Shown here: positions 1 through 11,510 of the stretch, piece by piece
Layout of the letters: every line of letters starts with the position of its first letter
How positions within the stretch are numbered: position 1 is the stretch's first letter
Assembly: GCA_011800805.1 (NCBI GenBank)
Contig: MPNW01000041.1
Location: 62,001 to 126,000, forward strand
Source: Hirudo medicinalis
Taxonomy: Eukaryota > Annelida > Clitellata > Hirudinida > Hirudinidae
DNA length: 64,000 nt
Reading direction: 5' to 3'
Notes under the pieces: model-generated
Databases searched by the model: none
The model's input: only the letters and a program-made list of their open reading frames with translations
What the model was told of the DNA's origin: nothing
Translations under genes and position numbers: made by a program

Positions 1-1578
<1,578 letters not shown>

Positions 1579-2085
1579 TTTTATTACTGAAATTCATCAA
1601 AAATATCGTGGTTAAAAAGTCTTTTTTAAATAAAATTACATTGGCTAAGCGTAAAAACCTTCTCAAAGCAACAGCAGAGAACTCAGTTTTTATTCGCAAG
1701 GTAACGTTGACAAGTTATTAAAAACAAACTATTCTCATTTTAACTTATTTTCATTTAACATTTGCAGTTTCACAGATTGCTACTCTTATTGCTTATTGCT
1801 ATTTCGAAACAGTCCGGTGCACCATCTCTTATGATTATTTACGAATCCAAGGCCACCATGTAAACAACTTTCGTCAGTTTTAAAAGCTTCTAGAGCGTGA
1901 AATAATTGTAATAATTACAATAAATGCTACATTTTTTCATTTTAAATAATTATAAATATTTTATTTAATTAATGTATTTTATGGTAGTATGGTATAGACT
2001 CTTTAGAGTCTTTGGCTATCTTCCATGAAAATTCACGTACAAACCGTACTAAAAGATGAGGACTGCAATGGTTGATTTGATAATA
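1579..2085. other. Intergenic, promoter side of the MAK/CILK1 gene
   Basis: No coding signal was seen. The sequence is A/T-rich with a short TTA/TAA-type run near 2078. The kinase promoter and 5' UTR must lie here, but no TATA box or other named element is clear. Confidence 0.5.
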
Positions 2086-3020
2086 ATAATAATGAAACAA
2101 ACTTTTTATATGTTATTTCATAGGACCAGGAAAAAACTTCTTGTGGATCATAGCCATTATATTGGGGATTCTATTTGGCTCGTGTTGACACCTGCAAATT
2201 TCTTGGTACTTTTATGGATCAACATCTCACTTTCAAACTCCACATTCAATTTTTAACTAACAAAGTCTCGAAAAATATCAGAATCATCTCTCGTATCCGC
2301 CTTTACATAACTTCATCCATAGCTATAACGTTATACTACTTATTCATAAATCCATGTTTAATTATCATTATAATTTGGTCTGGGCTTCTAATTATTCTTC
2401 TTAACTACTTCCCTTGCTTCAGAAAAGATATCTACATATTGCTCTACATTTAACGTATAACTCCTACACCGACCCTTCCATTAAAAAATTCAATATCCTA
2501 AAAGTTCATCAAATTAACTATTACCAGGCAGGTATTTTTATGTACAGATTTGATTGTTGCTTGCTTCCCGGCTTATTTAACAAGTTTTTTGTAAAACAAT
2601 CAACATCACATCGATATGCACTCCGATCCGCCAAAAAATGTAAACCGTCCTTTGCCAATACCAACATACAACTTCATTCCATCACATGCTTAGGACCAAA
2701 AATATTCTCACAGATCCCAACTACAATACTCCAGCAACCCAATTTATATACCCAACTTAATATCAACTTATACGTTTAAACGTATGTTTAAAGCATTCAT
2801 TGTCGAGTCGCCATCATTTCAATGTCATTAATTGTTATCCGTCTAATTTTTATTATCCAAAGACTAATGTCATCCTTTAAATATGGTCTGGGCTGTCCTG
2901 ATAGCGAGACGTCACTCCCTTAGGACTGACCCTTTAGCCGATGGCATTTTACTTTTCTGTTGATATTTAATGTGCATATTTACTTGTTCGGCTCAATAAA
3001 AAAAAATATTAATAATAATA
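2086..3020 (+). mobile_element. Non-LTR retrotransposon fragment: RT C-terminal part plus 3' tail
   Basis: This is the decayed 3' end of a LINE with a CR1/Jockey-like reverse transcriptase. Reading frames around 2090-2450 and 2414-2779 give MLFHRTRKKLLVDH, VDTCKFLGTFMDQHLTF, KVSKNIRIISRIR and then TYNSYTDPSIKKFNILK, MYRFDCCLLPGLFNKFF and LGPKIFSQIPTTI, the usual post-catalytic region of these enzymes. A frameshift near 2400 splits the frame, so the copy is dead. After the stop, a tail of about 120 bp (2888-3010) ends in an A-rich and TAA-rich run. The same tail recurs at 15066-15212, which fixes its polarity and makes it the true 3' end of a family. The 5' part is missing, as is common after incomplete target-primed insertion. 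Confidence 0.82.
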
Positions 3021-3100
3021 ACACTCGGAACGCTGAGAAAAGACTTCGCGAAAGGAGTGGAGTTGATACCAGTCCTAAGGTGTCGGAGATTAAAAAAAAT

Positions 3101-3617
3101 TTAATTGTTGGGCACTGCCCATATTTTACGGAAAGGGCTCGGATGAATCACTAAGAGTACTGGTACTTCTTCGTATTCATCCTTCATTGGCTGGAAAGCC
3201 AATCTCAGCTTTCTGAGAGGAATAATGTGAAAATTCAATAATATAATATTAATAATGAATTTGTAATGCGCCATTTGCAGAGCGTCAGAGGAGCCTTGTG
3301 TCTTTGTTGGCTTCATGTTGGTGTCCTGAAGAGGTGGATCTTCAGGTGACGTTTGAAGAGCTCCAGGGATGGTTGATCTCTTACGAGGGGGGTAATGAGT
3401 TCCAGACAGCAGGAGAGGCATAAGAGAAGCCTCTGTTGACGAGGGATGATGTGTGAACTGGTTGGCATAGTTGAATGGTGGAAGATGAATGAAGACCAGG
3501 TGTATGGCGGCGGAGAATGAGGTGTTGGAGATAGGATGGATTAGATGTCACGAGAGTTCGATATGTCATGAGGACGATTTTGAAGATGATGCGATTATGG
3601 ATCGATAACCAGTGCAA
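3101..3617 (-). mobile_element. Second non-LTR retrotransposon RT fragment
   Basis: The minus strand encodes MHWLSIHNRIIFKIVLMTY, LVTSNPSYLQHLILRRH, SSTIQLCQPVHTSSLVN and FSYASPAVWNSLPPS. This is the conserved C-terminal region after the RT palm domain in LINE ORF2 proteins (LHWLPI..RI.FK...., then F..AaP..WN.LP). The frame then shifts to PRKRSTIPGALQTSP. It lies head-on to the fragment at 2086-3020 and is a different element, because the proteins differ. There is no catalytic part, so it is a relic. Confidence 0.75.
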
Positions 3618-3683
3618 TTGCTTCAGTCAGTCAGTGCTATTAAGGGTGTGGCTGAGAAGAACAAGTTTAGCAAGTTTGTTTTG

Positions 3684-3941
3684 TACGCGTTGCAGGTTGG
3701 CCGAATGGGTTACGTTCCTGCATACGGCGGTAATGGCAACAGTCGTAATGTGTCGTGTTCGAAACCCAGCCTGCACTGCCGCAAGCGCCCTTGGGAAGGA
3801 GCGCTATATAAATGGTTNGTGTCGTGTTCGAAACCCAGCCTGCACTGCCGCAAGCGCCCTTGGGAAGGAGCGCTATATAAATGGTTGACAAGAAGCGCCT
3901 CTGACGCTATGCATATGGCGCTATATAAATGAAGTACATTT
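3684..3941 (+). mobile_element. tRNA-derived SINE, copy 1 (tail A), with an assembly duplication
   Basis: A short retroelement with a tRNA-like pol III promoter: a box A match, TGGCCGAATGG (3698-3708), and a box B match, TGTTCGAAACC (3756-3766), about 48 bp apart. The body then carries a hairpin-forming AGCGCC...GGAGCGCT segment, TATAAATGGTT, and a 3' tail with a second hairpin, AGCGCC...GGCGCT (about 3894-3921). Related copies lie at 17019-17190, 28658-28793, 32061-32262, 48577-48715 and 58267-58412. A 68-bp segment is repeated exactly at 3750-3817 and 3819-3886 on either side of a single N (3818). This is more likely a scaffold join than biology. No ORF is expected; mobility would depend on a LINE. 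Confidence 0.8.
3750..3886. repeat. Exact 68-bp direct duplication across a single N
   Basis: Bases 3750-3817 and 3819-3886 are identical and separated by N3818. Identity across the whole unit, with the N exactly at the junction, suggests an unresolved contig overlap inside the SINE. Confidence 0.85.
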
Positions 3942-4255
3942 ACAATAGAGAAATAATTGATTTGTTGAAAAATTGAATAACTCAGCGAATTCAATAACTT
4001 TTAAAAGCGAAAAATAATAAATTCAAAAAATCCAATAACATTATTAATATTAATAATGTACATTATAATAAACCTTGTTAATAATAACACAAAATAATTG
4101 AGTAATAAAATCAAGCAAATCGACGCTTCACCACTATTTCTTGATCGTTCGACATGTAATTTGATGATCATAACAAACCTTTCATGTTTTTTTAATTTAT
4201 GCAACATTTTAACTGTTTTGTAATAGTTTTGCAAATTTGGTTTTCACGTAAAATA

Positions 4256-4353
4256 GCGTAAAACCTATATCTAATTTTCATGAATTTTCACGGAAAATAT
4301 CCATATAACATTATTAATTTCCGTGAAAATTCAAGGAAGATATAATTTACGCA
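4256..4353. repeat. Imperfect inverted repeat (hairpin or MITE-like element)
   Basis: Left arm 4256-4296 and right arm 4318-4353 are inverted copies with a loop of about 21 bp. The inner 15 bp are perfect: GAATTTTCACGGAAA (4282-4296) against its complement (4318-4332). The outer ends also pair, GCGTAAA against TTTACGC. There is no ORF. Its shape fits a small foldback element; no target-site duplication was recognised. Confidence 0.7.
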
Positions 4354-4599
4354 AAGCCAGTGAGTGACATTTCACCATGTCTCCCTGCATGTTCAAGAAC
4401 GAAACCTACATTATTTCCTGACAAAAAAATTAAACTTCAGTCAGTTTATGGAGAGGTGTCTTGAGTGTTGAGGCTTACATAAATAGAATCTTATCTTGTC
4501 AATGTAAGCACATTGCCATTGATATACTCCATGACATTTTACAAAATCTAAGCTTACTTTGGGCTTCAATGATCCCTGGTCAGTTGAGCAGGGACATCA

Positions 4600-4750
4600 T
4601 TTGTGAGGTGTAAGGTCCACACATGAAGTTAACGCATGGATTTCGTTGCTCTTCTGACCGACTTTTAGCTAGAAGCAAGAATAAACAGGTCATCTCTTCG
4701 AGTTGTGCGAGGGTTTGAGACCCCCTGGCAAATGACGTCCCTGCAATTGA
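4600..4750 (+). repeat. Repeat family X, copy 1
   Basis: A short dispersed repeat with the order TAGAAGCAAG, GTCATCTCTTCGAGTTGTG, GAGGGTTTG, CCCCCTGG and TGACGTCCCTG. The same ordered words occur at 15311-15425 (+), 32284-32385 (+) and 27330-27400 (-). No ORF or tRNA-like promoter was found. I do not recognise the family. Confidence 0.65.
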
Positions 4751-5130
4751 GGGCGATGGAGATGCCCTGGCTTTTGACGCCTTAAAGCGTGAGACTCAAA
4801 AATGGTAGGAAAATTTTGGGATAGTTGAACATTTAGTCTTCCCTACTGAAGAAAGATGTCTGACGATTCTGTTTGATTCCTCATCAACAAATTAATCTAA
4901 CACTTGTATTATTTTATTGCACTTTACACTTCCATTATTCGATATTTTTATAAAGAAAAATTACTACCTCTGCTGTTGTCATAGATTTATAACATAGAAT
5001 CAACAAATATTTCTAAAGGTTCGCAGCACTTAAAATGCCACAATCCCTTGTGATAAAATGTCTCAAGTTTCCAGCTTGAAAGAACATAATCTAATTTGAT
5101 TTCGATTTTACAATTCGTCTGTATTTCACT

Positions 5131-5319
5131 NNNNNNNNNNNNNNNNNNNNNNNNNNNNNNNNNNNNNNNNNNNNNNNNNNNNNNNNNNNNNNNNNNNNNN
5201 NNNNNNNNNNNNNNNNNNNNNNNNNNNNNNNNNNNNNNNNNNNNNNNNNNNNNNNNNNNNNNNNNNNNNNNNNNNNNNNNNNNNNNNNNNNNNNNNNNNN
5301 NNNNNNNNNNNNNNNNNNN
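5131..5319. other. Assembly gap (189 N)
   Basis: A run of N. TTTCACT occurs on both sides of the gap, so the gap may hide a local repeat. Flanking sequence is non-coding as far as can be seen. Confidence 0.95.
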
Positions 5320-5747
5320 TTTCACTTAAGACAGCCATATAAATACGCAGGTGCTGCACGGGACATTAATGCCAATAATTTTTAACTTGTTGCATTCTCT
5401 AACAAATTCACCTTTCTAAAATAGTCCGTGGTTGTTAAAACAGATCCTGGTAAGAATGCATAAAAACGTCTGCTATTGATGTACTTGACACCTTCCATGA
5501 AACTTACTTTGCGATAAGCGAATGATAGGTCGACTTCTGATATACATACAATATAATAGTAATGTAATGCATGTAATAAATACCTTTAAATCTACTAAAA
5601 TTCATGCACAACTAAAATTCACAAAATAATAATTTGACAGAATCCAAGAAAGTGCAGAAGGTAATTTTAACTTTAGATGTTTTTTAAGTGTTGCTTCACG
5701 TCTCCAGATTGATAGGCTCTTCTGATTAAACCAATTATTCGTTCAAA

Positions 5748-5966
5748 GTGGCGAAAGTTAAAGAGTTTTGTTCCATCGGCTGCAAAAAGTCGATTGAGAA
5801 AGTGATACTGCCAAACGGAACTCAAGAAAGCAGTCACTCTCAAAGTAATGACACAAACAAGCCAATCTTTGACAACAGAAAAAATAATAAGATGTCAATT
5901 AAGTCCTCTTTTGTGCTCGAAGAATGCGAGGAGTCAGAAAGTCACTTCAACTCAAAACAAAATTAA
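5748..5966 (+). CDS. Possible small ORF, 72 aa, unrecognised
   Basis: The ORF starts MAKVKEFCSIGCKKSIEKV and is rich in Ser, Glu, Lys and Asn; it ends in EECEESESHFNSKQN. Its composition is more protein-like than most chance ORFs nearby and it stays open upstream of the ATG. I see no domain and no clear neighbouring exons. It could be a terminal exon, a lineage-specific peptide or chance. Confidence 0.18.
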   Translation: MAKVKEFCSIGCKKSIEKVILPNGTQESSHSQSNDTNKPIFDNRKNNKMSIKSSFVLEECEESESHFNSKQN

Positions 5967-6034
5967 TTGATTTAAAATAAATAAGCAATGATCACTTTAC
6001 GTTGTAAGACACAATTACAAATACCTACATTAGT

Positions 6035-6172
6035 ATCTAACAGCAACAGCAACAACAACAACAATACAATAATAACAATAATAATAACAACAATAATAAT
6101 AATAACAATAATAATAATAATAATAACATTAATAACAACAACAATAATAATAATAATAATAATAATAATATA
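6035..6172. repeat. (AAC/AAT)n microsatellite
   Basis: Trinucleotide run, first CAG/CAA then AAT/AAC, about 138 bp. Long open frames on both strands here (poly-I, poly-N) are products of the repeat. Confidence 0.95.
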
Positions 6173-6487
6173 AAATAATTGTGACACAATCAGACTGAGT
6201 TCGAATAATGCGCTGTCAGCAAATCATTGATCTTCTGCAATTATCTCATTTCTTCGGACAACCTGACCTGGTCTTTGAGTGCAAGTAGAGAATGATTTCA
6301 TTTCATTTGCTCAACAACTTCATACTTTGGCCTTTTATTCCACACGCGTTAACTTCGTGTGAGGACCTTACACTTCTCAACTTATTTCAAGTGGCCGAAC
6401 GACTCCTCCCATTTCAAATCAAAGAAATTCTTTTTCATTTGTGCTGTTAATCGTATTTACATACGAATTTTACTCATTTTAAATGGC

Positions 6488-6493
6488 TTTATT
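6488..6493 (-). terminator. Candidate poly(A) signal of the Hes-like gene
   Basis: TTTATT on the plus strand is AATAAA on the minus strand, about 180 bp beyond the stop codon at 6675. Confidence 0.4.
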
Positions 6494-6674
6494 CCAACAA
6501 ACTTACAACAAATAGAAGTGCAACTGAACTCAAATTGACGTTCGTTGTTAATATTACCAAGCCAAATATTGTCTTGAATTTTGAGATTATGTCAACGAAA
6601 ACGCATAACCTATGGAGTGTATTTGCCATTCGCCAGAAAAGGATAAAAACTGTACAAAAAGATTTACAAGTGAA

Positions 6675-7527
6675 TCACCAAGGCCTCCAACATATTTCTT
6701 TCTTCAACGGAATGTTTTGTTTGTCCTCCACATTGTGCTCAATCCTGGTTTCAGAGATTTTTTTCGAAGAAATTTTCCCGTGGACGCCATTGCATCCCAT
6801 GCACGAGAAAATTTGTTCATTGCACTGTGAAAGTGGAGAATGAGATGGAGAGGGGGAGTTAATTCCAGATAAATCGAGTTTTTGTTTCTTGTCCTGGATC
6901 GAAGAAACCTTCATTGCATCTCTTCCTGGAGAATCTTCCGATAAAAGAGTTGTGGAAGTGGCTTCTTGGAAGGTGTGGAAGTTCTGTGTGACGGCGGCAG
7001 AGGAGATCGGATGATTGAGACAGTTCTGAGACTTTTGGAGGCTTTTCAGGAAGGTGACCGTCATTTCTAAAATGTCGGCCTTTTCCATCTTCATGTAGTT
7101 CATCTCCTACAAGTTAAACAATGAAAGTCATATTTTTGAATTAGGCCAGGGAAGACAAATTTGTACTCGCACGTAGGTCAGGCACCCAGTGGGAGTCGGA
7201 GAGCGATCCATTAGCAGAGGTGCGCGCGTGCAGCAGGGGGTCGCTAAATAAACACGACTCGGATGTCGGCGTGGGCTGGGGACGTTTCGAGGATGAACTT
7301 TTACGAAGATGTCAAAAAGTTCTCACGTTTTTGTTTGTGGCTTGGAGCACCAGTTGTTTGATTTGAATCAAACTCTTGTTCATTCTTTCTCTCCTCTGCT
7401 TCTCGATGAGAGGTTTCTTGGTCTAGGAGAACGAAATGTAAGTCATTGTTTGCTTAAATAAAAGTCATTGCATCACCAAATAGTGGGAACATCAAACTCG
7501 AGAAGCAACCTTTTTCGTGTTGGTCAT
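6675..7527 (-). CDS. Hes/Hairy-type bHLH-WRPW transcriptional repressor, 181 aa
   Basis: A DNA-binding repressor of the Hairy/Enhancer-of-split type, usually a Notch target in the nucleus that recruits Groucho/TLE. Three exons: 7527-7510 (MTNTKK), 7422-7327 and 7106-6675. Exon 2 gives TKKPLIEKQRRERMNKSL, a basic region with the proline typical of Hes proteins, plus helix 1. Exon 3 gives EMNYMKMEKADILEMTV, helix 2. The protein ends in WRPW, the Groucho-binding tetrapeptide, directly before the stop. Exon phases agree. After the bHLH comes a Ser/Thr-rich stretch in which I cannot see an Orange domain, so the protein is short for the family. A GTGGGAAC site in intron 1 and a CACGTG box upstream suggest CSL/Notch input and autoregulation; this is inferred. 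Confidence 0.92.
7483..7490 (+). promoter_or_regulatory. CSL/Su(H)-like site in Hes intron 1
   Basis: GTGGGAAC matches the high-affinity CSL core GTGGGAA. It lies in the 87-bp first intron, within 45 bp of the start codon. A single 8-mer can arise by chance. Confidence 0.35.
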
Positions 7528-7590
7528 GATGTCAGTCCCTCGAATGAAGAAAGCAAAATTTTCTTGAACACGCAGAGCGAAATGAGAGGA

Positions 7591-7717
7591 TACATAAAAG
7601 GATGAGGATTTTTTTAATAGTCCACGTGCTTGACGTGACAAAGACGATCTATCGCTTCTCAATTGACGTTTCTTTCTATCTGCTATTGGCTAATAAATAT
7701 GTGAAAACCACGCCCAC
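7591..7717 (-). promoter_or_regulatory. Putative proximal promoter of the Hes-like gene
   Basis: Upstream of the start codon at 7527 lie a weak TATA-like TTTTATGTA (minus strand, 7592-7600), a CACGTG E-box (7623-7628), an ATTGG/CCAAT box near 7685 and a GTGAAAACCACGCCCAC element (7701-7717). The last recurs in similar form at 8086-8104 and 8180-8196. Confidence 0.4.
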
Positions 7718-8299
7718 TTCAAAAACGAGAATGGTCTTGTGCCGCAGACTCGTGCTAAAAAGTGTCTCTAGGCCAGTTTAGATGGTTTGATATTGACGCT
7801 AAATCAGGAACTTGTCATGGCGTGTGTACGATGTGGAACTGCCGCTTGATTTATGAAGCACCGCTAATCTTCTTGTCGCATTCACCAGGCTGCGGAATGA
7901 ATTCCAGCGGTTTTAGAATGTGTAATGACTCTAAGAGAAAAAATAATGGACTTGCGTGATCGGGGTTTATACAGAGTTTTTGCTGATAACATTATCAACA
8001 ACCTGCTGATAACGCACTCGTAAGTCGGTGAAATTGCTTTAATAAGTCAGGCAATTTATCCAATTCTATCATCTGGGTTACAACTGTGAGAGAACCCCGC
8101 CTACGAGAAGCCATCGGCAGAGGAAGCCAAACAATGATCGAAATGAAGGCAATTCTTAGCGGTTGTCAATCAAAACTCTGTGAAAACTCCGCCCATAAGA
8201 GAGGAATTTCGATGTAAAAAGTGACATTACTAGAGATGTCAGCAAGGACTCGCGTGTGCTAACGCGTGGGCAGGAAATGATCTGTGATCTGTGTTTGTG

Positions 8300-9377
8300 C
8301 CTCTGTGGAGCCGAGACAAAGATTTTTTTGTTGAACGACTTTTAATATTAACATCTTCTAGATGTATTAATTTTGCCAGGATCGACATTCATTTTTTTAA
8401 GCTAAATTTTCCTCATTTAAGGACTTGGTCACAACGTGGAAGTGTCTGAAGTCTGCTGCTCTTTGGGAAACATTGATGGACGTCAACGGCTCTTATTTCA
8501 ATCAATAGCTTCTTCAATCAATCACCACCGATGTCATCAATCAATGAATGATGTCAATCAACCAACCAACCATCCTTGATTCATTCAGTTCAACTCACAA
8601 GGATGTTGTTCATTTGTGATTCTTCACTCGAGACATGAGTGAAAGAGTTGATTTACATGCTGATAATTTACTCGTTCGTACCAATTCCGAACTTCGGCAG
8701 ACAAAAGCACCAGTGATGTGCTCCACCTCGACAAAGGAAGTTTGTTGATATTGCCACACGCAAATCGGCTTGCAATGAAATTTACTGCCAATGTGTGCCA
8801 CACACCTTCGCCGGTGCATTGTGCTGATCTGCTCTCGTTGTTTTCGTGGAGATGAAAATATTAAGCAAAATAAAAACCAGACATTATTTTTTTTAATCCG
8901 TAATCACTTTACGTCTATTAAGAGCTTTTTGAGATTTTTTTTAGCCAAATTAGTGATTGTCGAGATGTGACATTAAATGGAGAATCTCAGAAATTGGGAT
9001 TTCCCTGAGTAGTAATTGCTTTCATAGATCAATCATCTACCAATTTAATCACGTGCCATCCTCCCAGCAAATCAGAACTTGTGTGCTTGTAATGTGCGGT
9101 TGTTTGATTTTCTTTCAATTTGCTTTGAAAATGTTCAGAAGTTGATTGAAGTTAATATGAACTTAAAAAGCATTAATTTATCATTTATTGCATTAAACAT
9201 TAATAAAGATTGATTCAAATCAATATTTTAAAAGTATTTAAAAGTATACAAAAATAATGTCGTCTACTGAAATCGATACTTATTTGTTAAAATTTTATTT
9301 TATTTCAACCCATGAATCGAACGACACATGCATATCAATCATTAAATTCGTTTGCTTCGGAAATAAATTTCAAACTT

Positions 9378-9414
<37 letters not shown>

Positions 9415-11510
9415 TGCTCATTTGGTTGACAGACGTGTGCGTGTTGATTGAAACAATAACAAGTGACTTTGGCTTGGTTTTCCGCCAGTTCGTTGAAGCT
9501 TTGTAACGTGGTCCTGAGCAAGATGAGTTGCTATTATCTCAAGTTAACGTTTCATCAGGTCACGATCCAGTTTGTAAAAAAAGAAAAAAAGATAATAATA
9601 ATGACAATGACAATGATTACCATTAGCTGATGATGATTATTATTGTTATCATGACGATTATTATCAACATCGTCATCACCAGCATCAGAATCAGCATCGT
9701 CGTCGTCTTCATCAGTAAATATAACAGTCGCATTATAGGACTTAACGACATTTAGTTCTTATTGTTATTAATATCGACTCAATATTATATTATTAATAAT
9801 AATAATTTGCATTAATAATTCATTATCAATAAATTCCTTGATATAACAACTCTTAGATCTTTGTAATACTTCATGGAAATAAGTCAAATTCGTACAATTT
9901 TATTGCTTGAAGTCAAAAAGCCCACCAACAATAAGATATTGTTATCAATCAATATCGGCCGACTTGTGACTTAAATACATCGTAAAAAACTGTCGAATAT
10001 TAAATAAAATTTTAATTAATTAATTTAATCAGAAACTGTTAGATTAAGGATTAACAATCCAATCCCATTATCCGCAGATTAAGTCTCTCTTTAAGCAAAC
10101 TTGGCATAACGCCTCCGATAGAATGCAATAAATGTATCCAATGTAACAGCCCAGCATGGGAAAGAATTCATTCAATAAGTTTCATTTAATCAGAAATTCA
10201 AACAGGAATTAAGGCCCAGTCACAATCCTTGCTTTGTTGTTTTTCCCATGTTGCTTCTTCGTCGAGTGTATGCGGACATGCAGACTGTTTACCGCCAATT
10301 TAAGAGTTTAGAGACTGTCTAAAGGAAATGGAATCTTACAAATGAAATAAAAACGAATGACATTCTCAGAGATATTCAGATGCACACTGACTTATCAGTC
10401 GAGTGGGTGGTCGATCAACACGTCTTAAGCGGAGAAATCAAAACATCGCTCAATTTTATTTCAGCACAAGTTACAAGATTTAAAAATTGCTTAATGAGAG
10501 ATTAATCATGTAACGAAGTGCTAGTATTTCCGTGTGTAATAAGATGTGGTATTCTTAGAATTTCACCATTTTATATTTTGGCACCACTTCAAATATCGAA
10601 TGACAGAATTTAACTTTTCAACAAAATAACATTTTTTTTCAAGAATCGTTTTTATTTGAATCCTCAAATAGTAAAATTAAATCGTGCTTTTACATCAACT
10701 AATAATTTTTTTCGATCACAAAGTTCATACTACGGTCTTTGGCTGGATTTTATTTCGACATGAAATGCCTTATCGTCAATATCCACCACGTCTAAAATTG
10801 TTGCCAAACAAGTTCACAATGACAAAAAAATCAATGAATGCCAAATCAAAACTTTATGTAACAAATATCAGGCAAATATCGATTAAGTTTGTCACCAATG
10901 CTTATTTGGAGTGGTTAATTAAATGGGTCATACGAAATCATTCATTCATTCACATTCAAGTTCTCAACAATACAAATTTATTTTTAAAAGACAAACTATA
11001 AAATAGGTTGATATTGAAGAATCTCATTGCAAGTTGAAAAGCTCACATTTATCAATAAGTAATATTGGTATTACAGCCCGCAATGTTGGTATTACAGCCA
11101 GTAATATTGGTCAATAAAATCCTTAATGTGTTAATGTTTAAATGTTGATGAACGCGTTCAAATAATTGTTAAGATGACGTCACAAACAACCTTTTGTTCT
11201 CCAATTTAGTTATTATTGATACATTTAATTTCTCGAAACTTTCTTGAAATCAAAGAATTCAAAAAGTAAACATTAATTAAGTAATATTTTATAAAATAAT
11301 AGACAATAATAATTACAAAAAATGTGCATTTACAACCATAGAGTTGTGAAGCAATGTACGGCATCCACATTCTTAATGTAATCGTTACATTAATAATTAC
11401 TTAAATATATCTTTTGAAAATAATTTCATTGTGACTCATTCATATTTGCAGAAATATTTATTAATACCCAGGTATTACGTCTTGTTTTTCAAAAATATCT
11501 CCACATACAT
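8300..11510. other. Long non-coding stretch upstream of the Hes-like gene
   Basis: No convincing exon was found on either strand. The short ORFs are A/T-rich and lack domains. Contents are a (TTTA)n run, GAT/ATC-rich patches near 9595-9720 and A/T-rich filler. It may hold distal regulatory DNA for the Hes-like gene, but nothing specific can be named. Confidence 0.5.
9379..9415. repeat. (TTTA)n microsatellite
   Basis: About nine tandem TTTA units. Confidence 0.95.

Noticed and set aside
3684..3941. A CRISPR array or true tRNA gene at the repeated segments
   Set aside because: There are no regular spacers. The head is only tRNA-like, lacks a full cloverleaf, and is dispersed with a SINE body and tail.
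8610..8819. 69-aa minus-strand ORF
   Set aside because: No recognised motif or partner exon.
10684..11001. 105-aa plus-strand ORF
   Set aside because: A/T-rich and without domains; likely chance in low-GC DNA.
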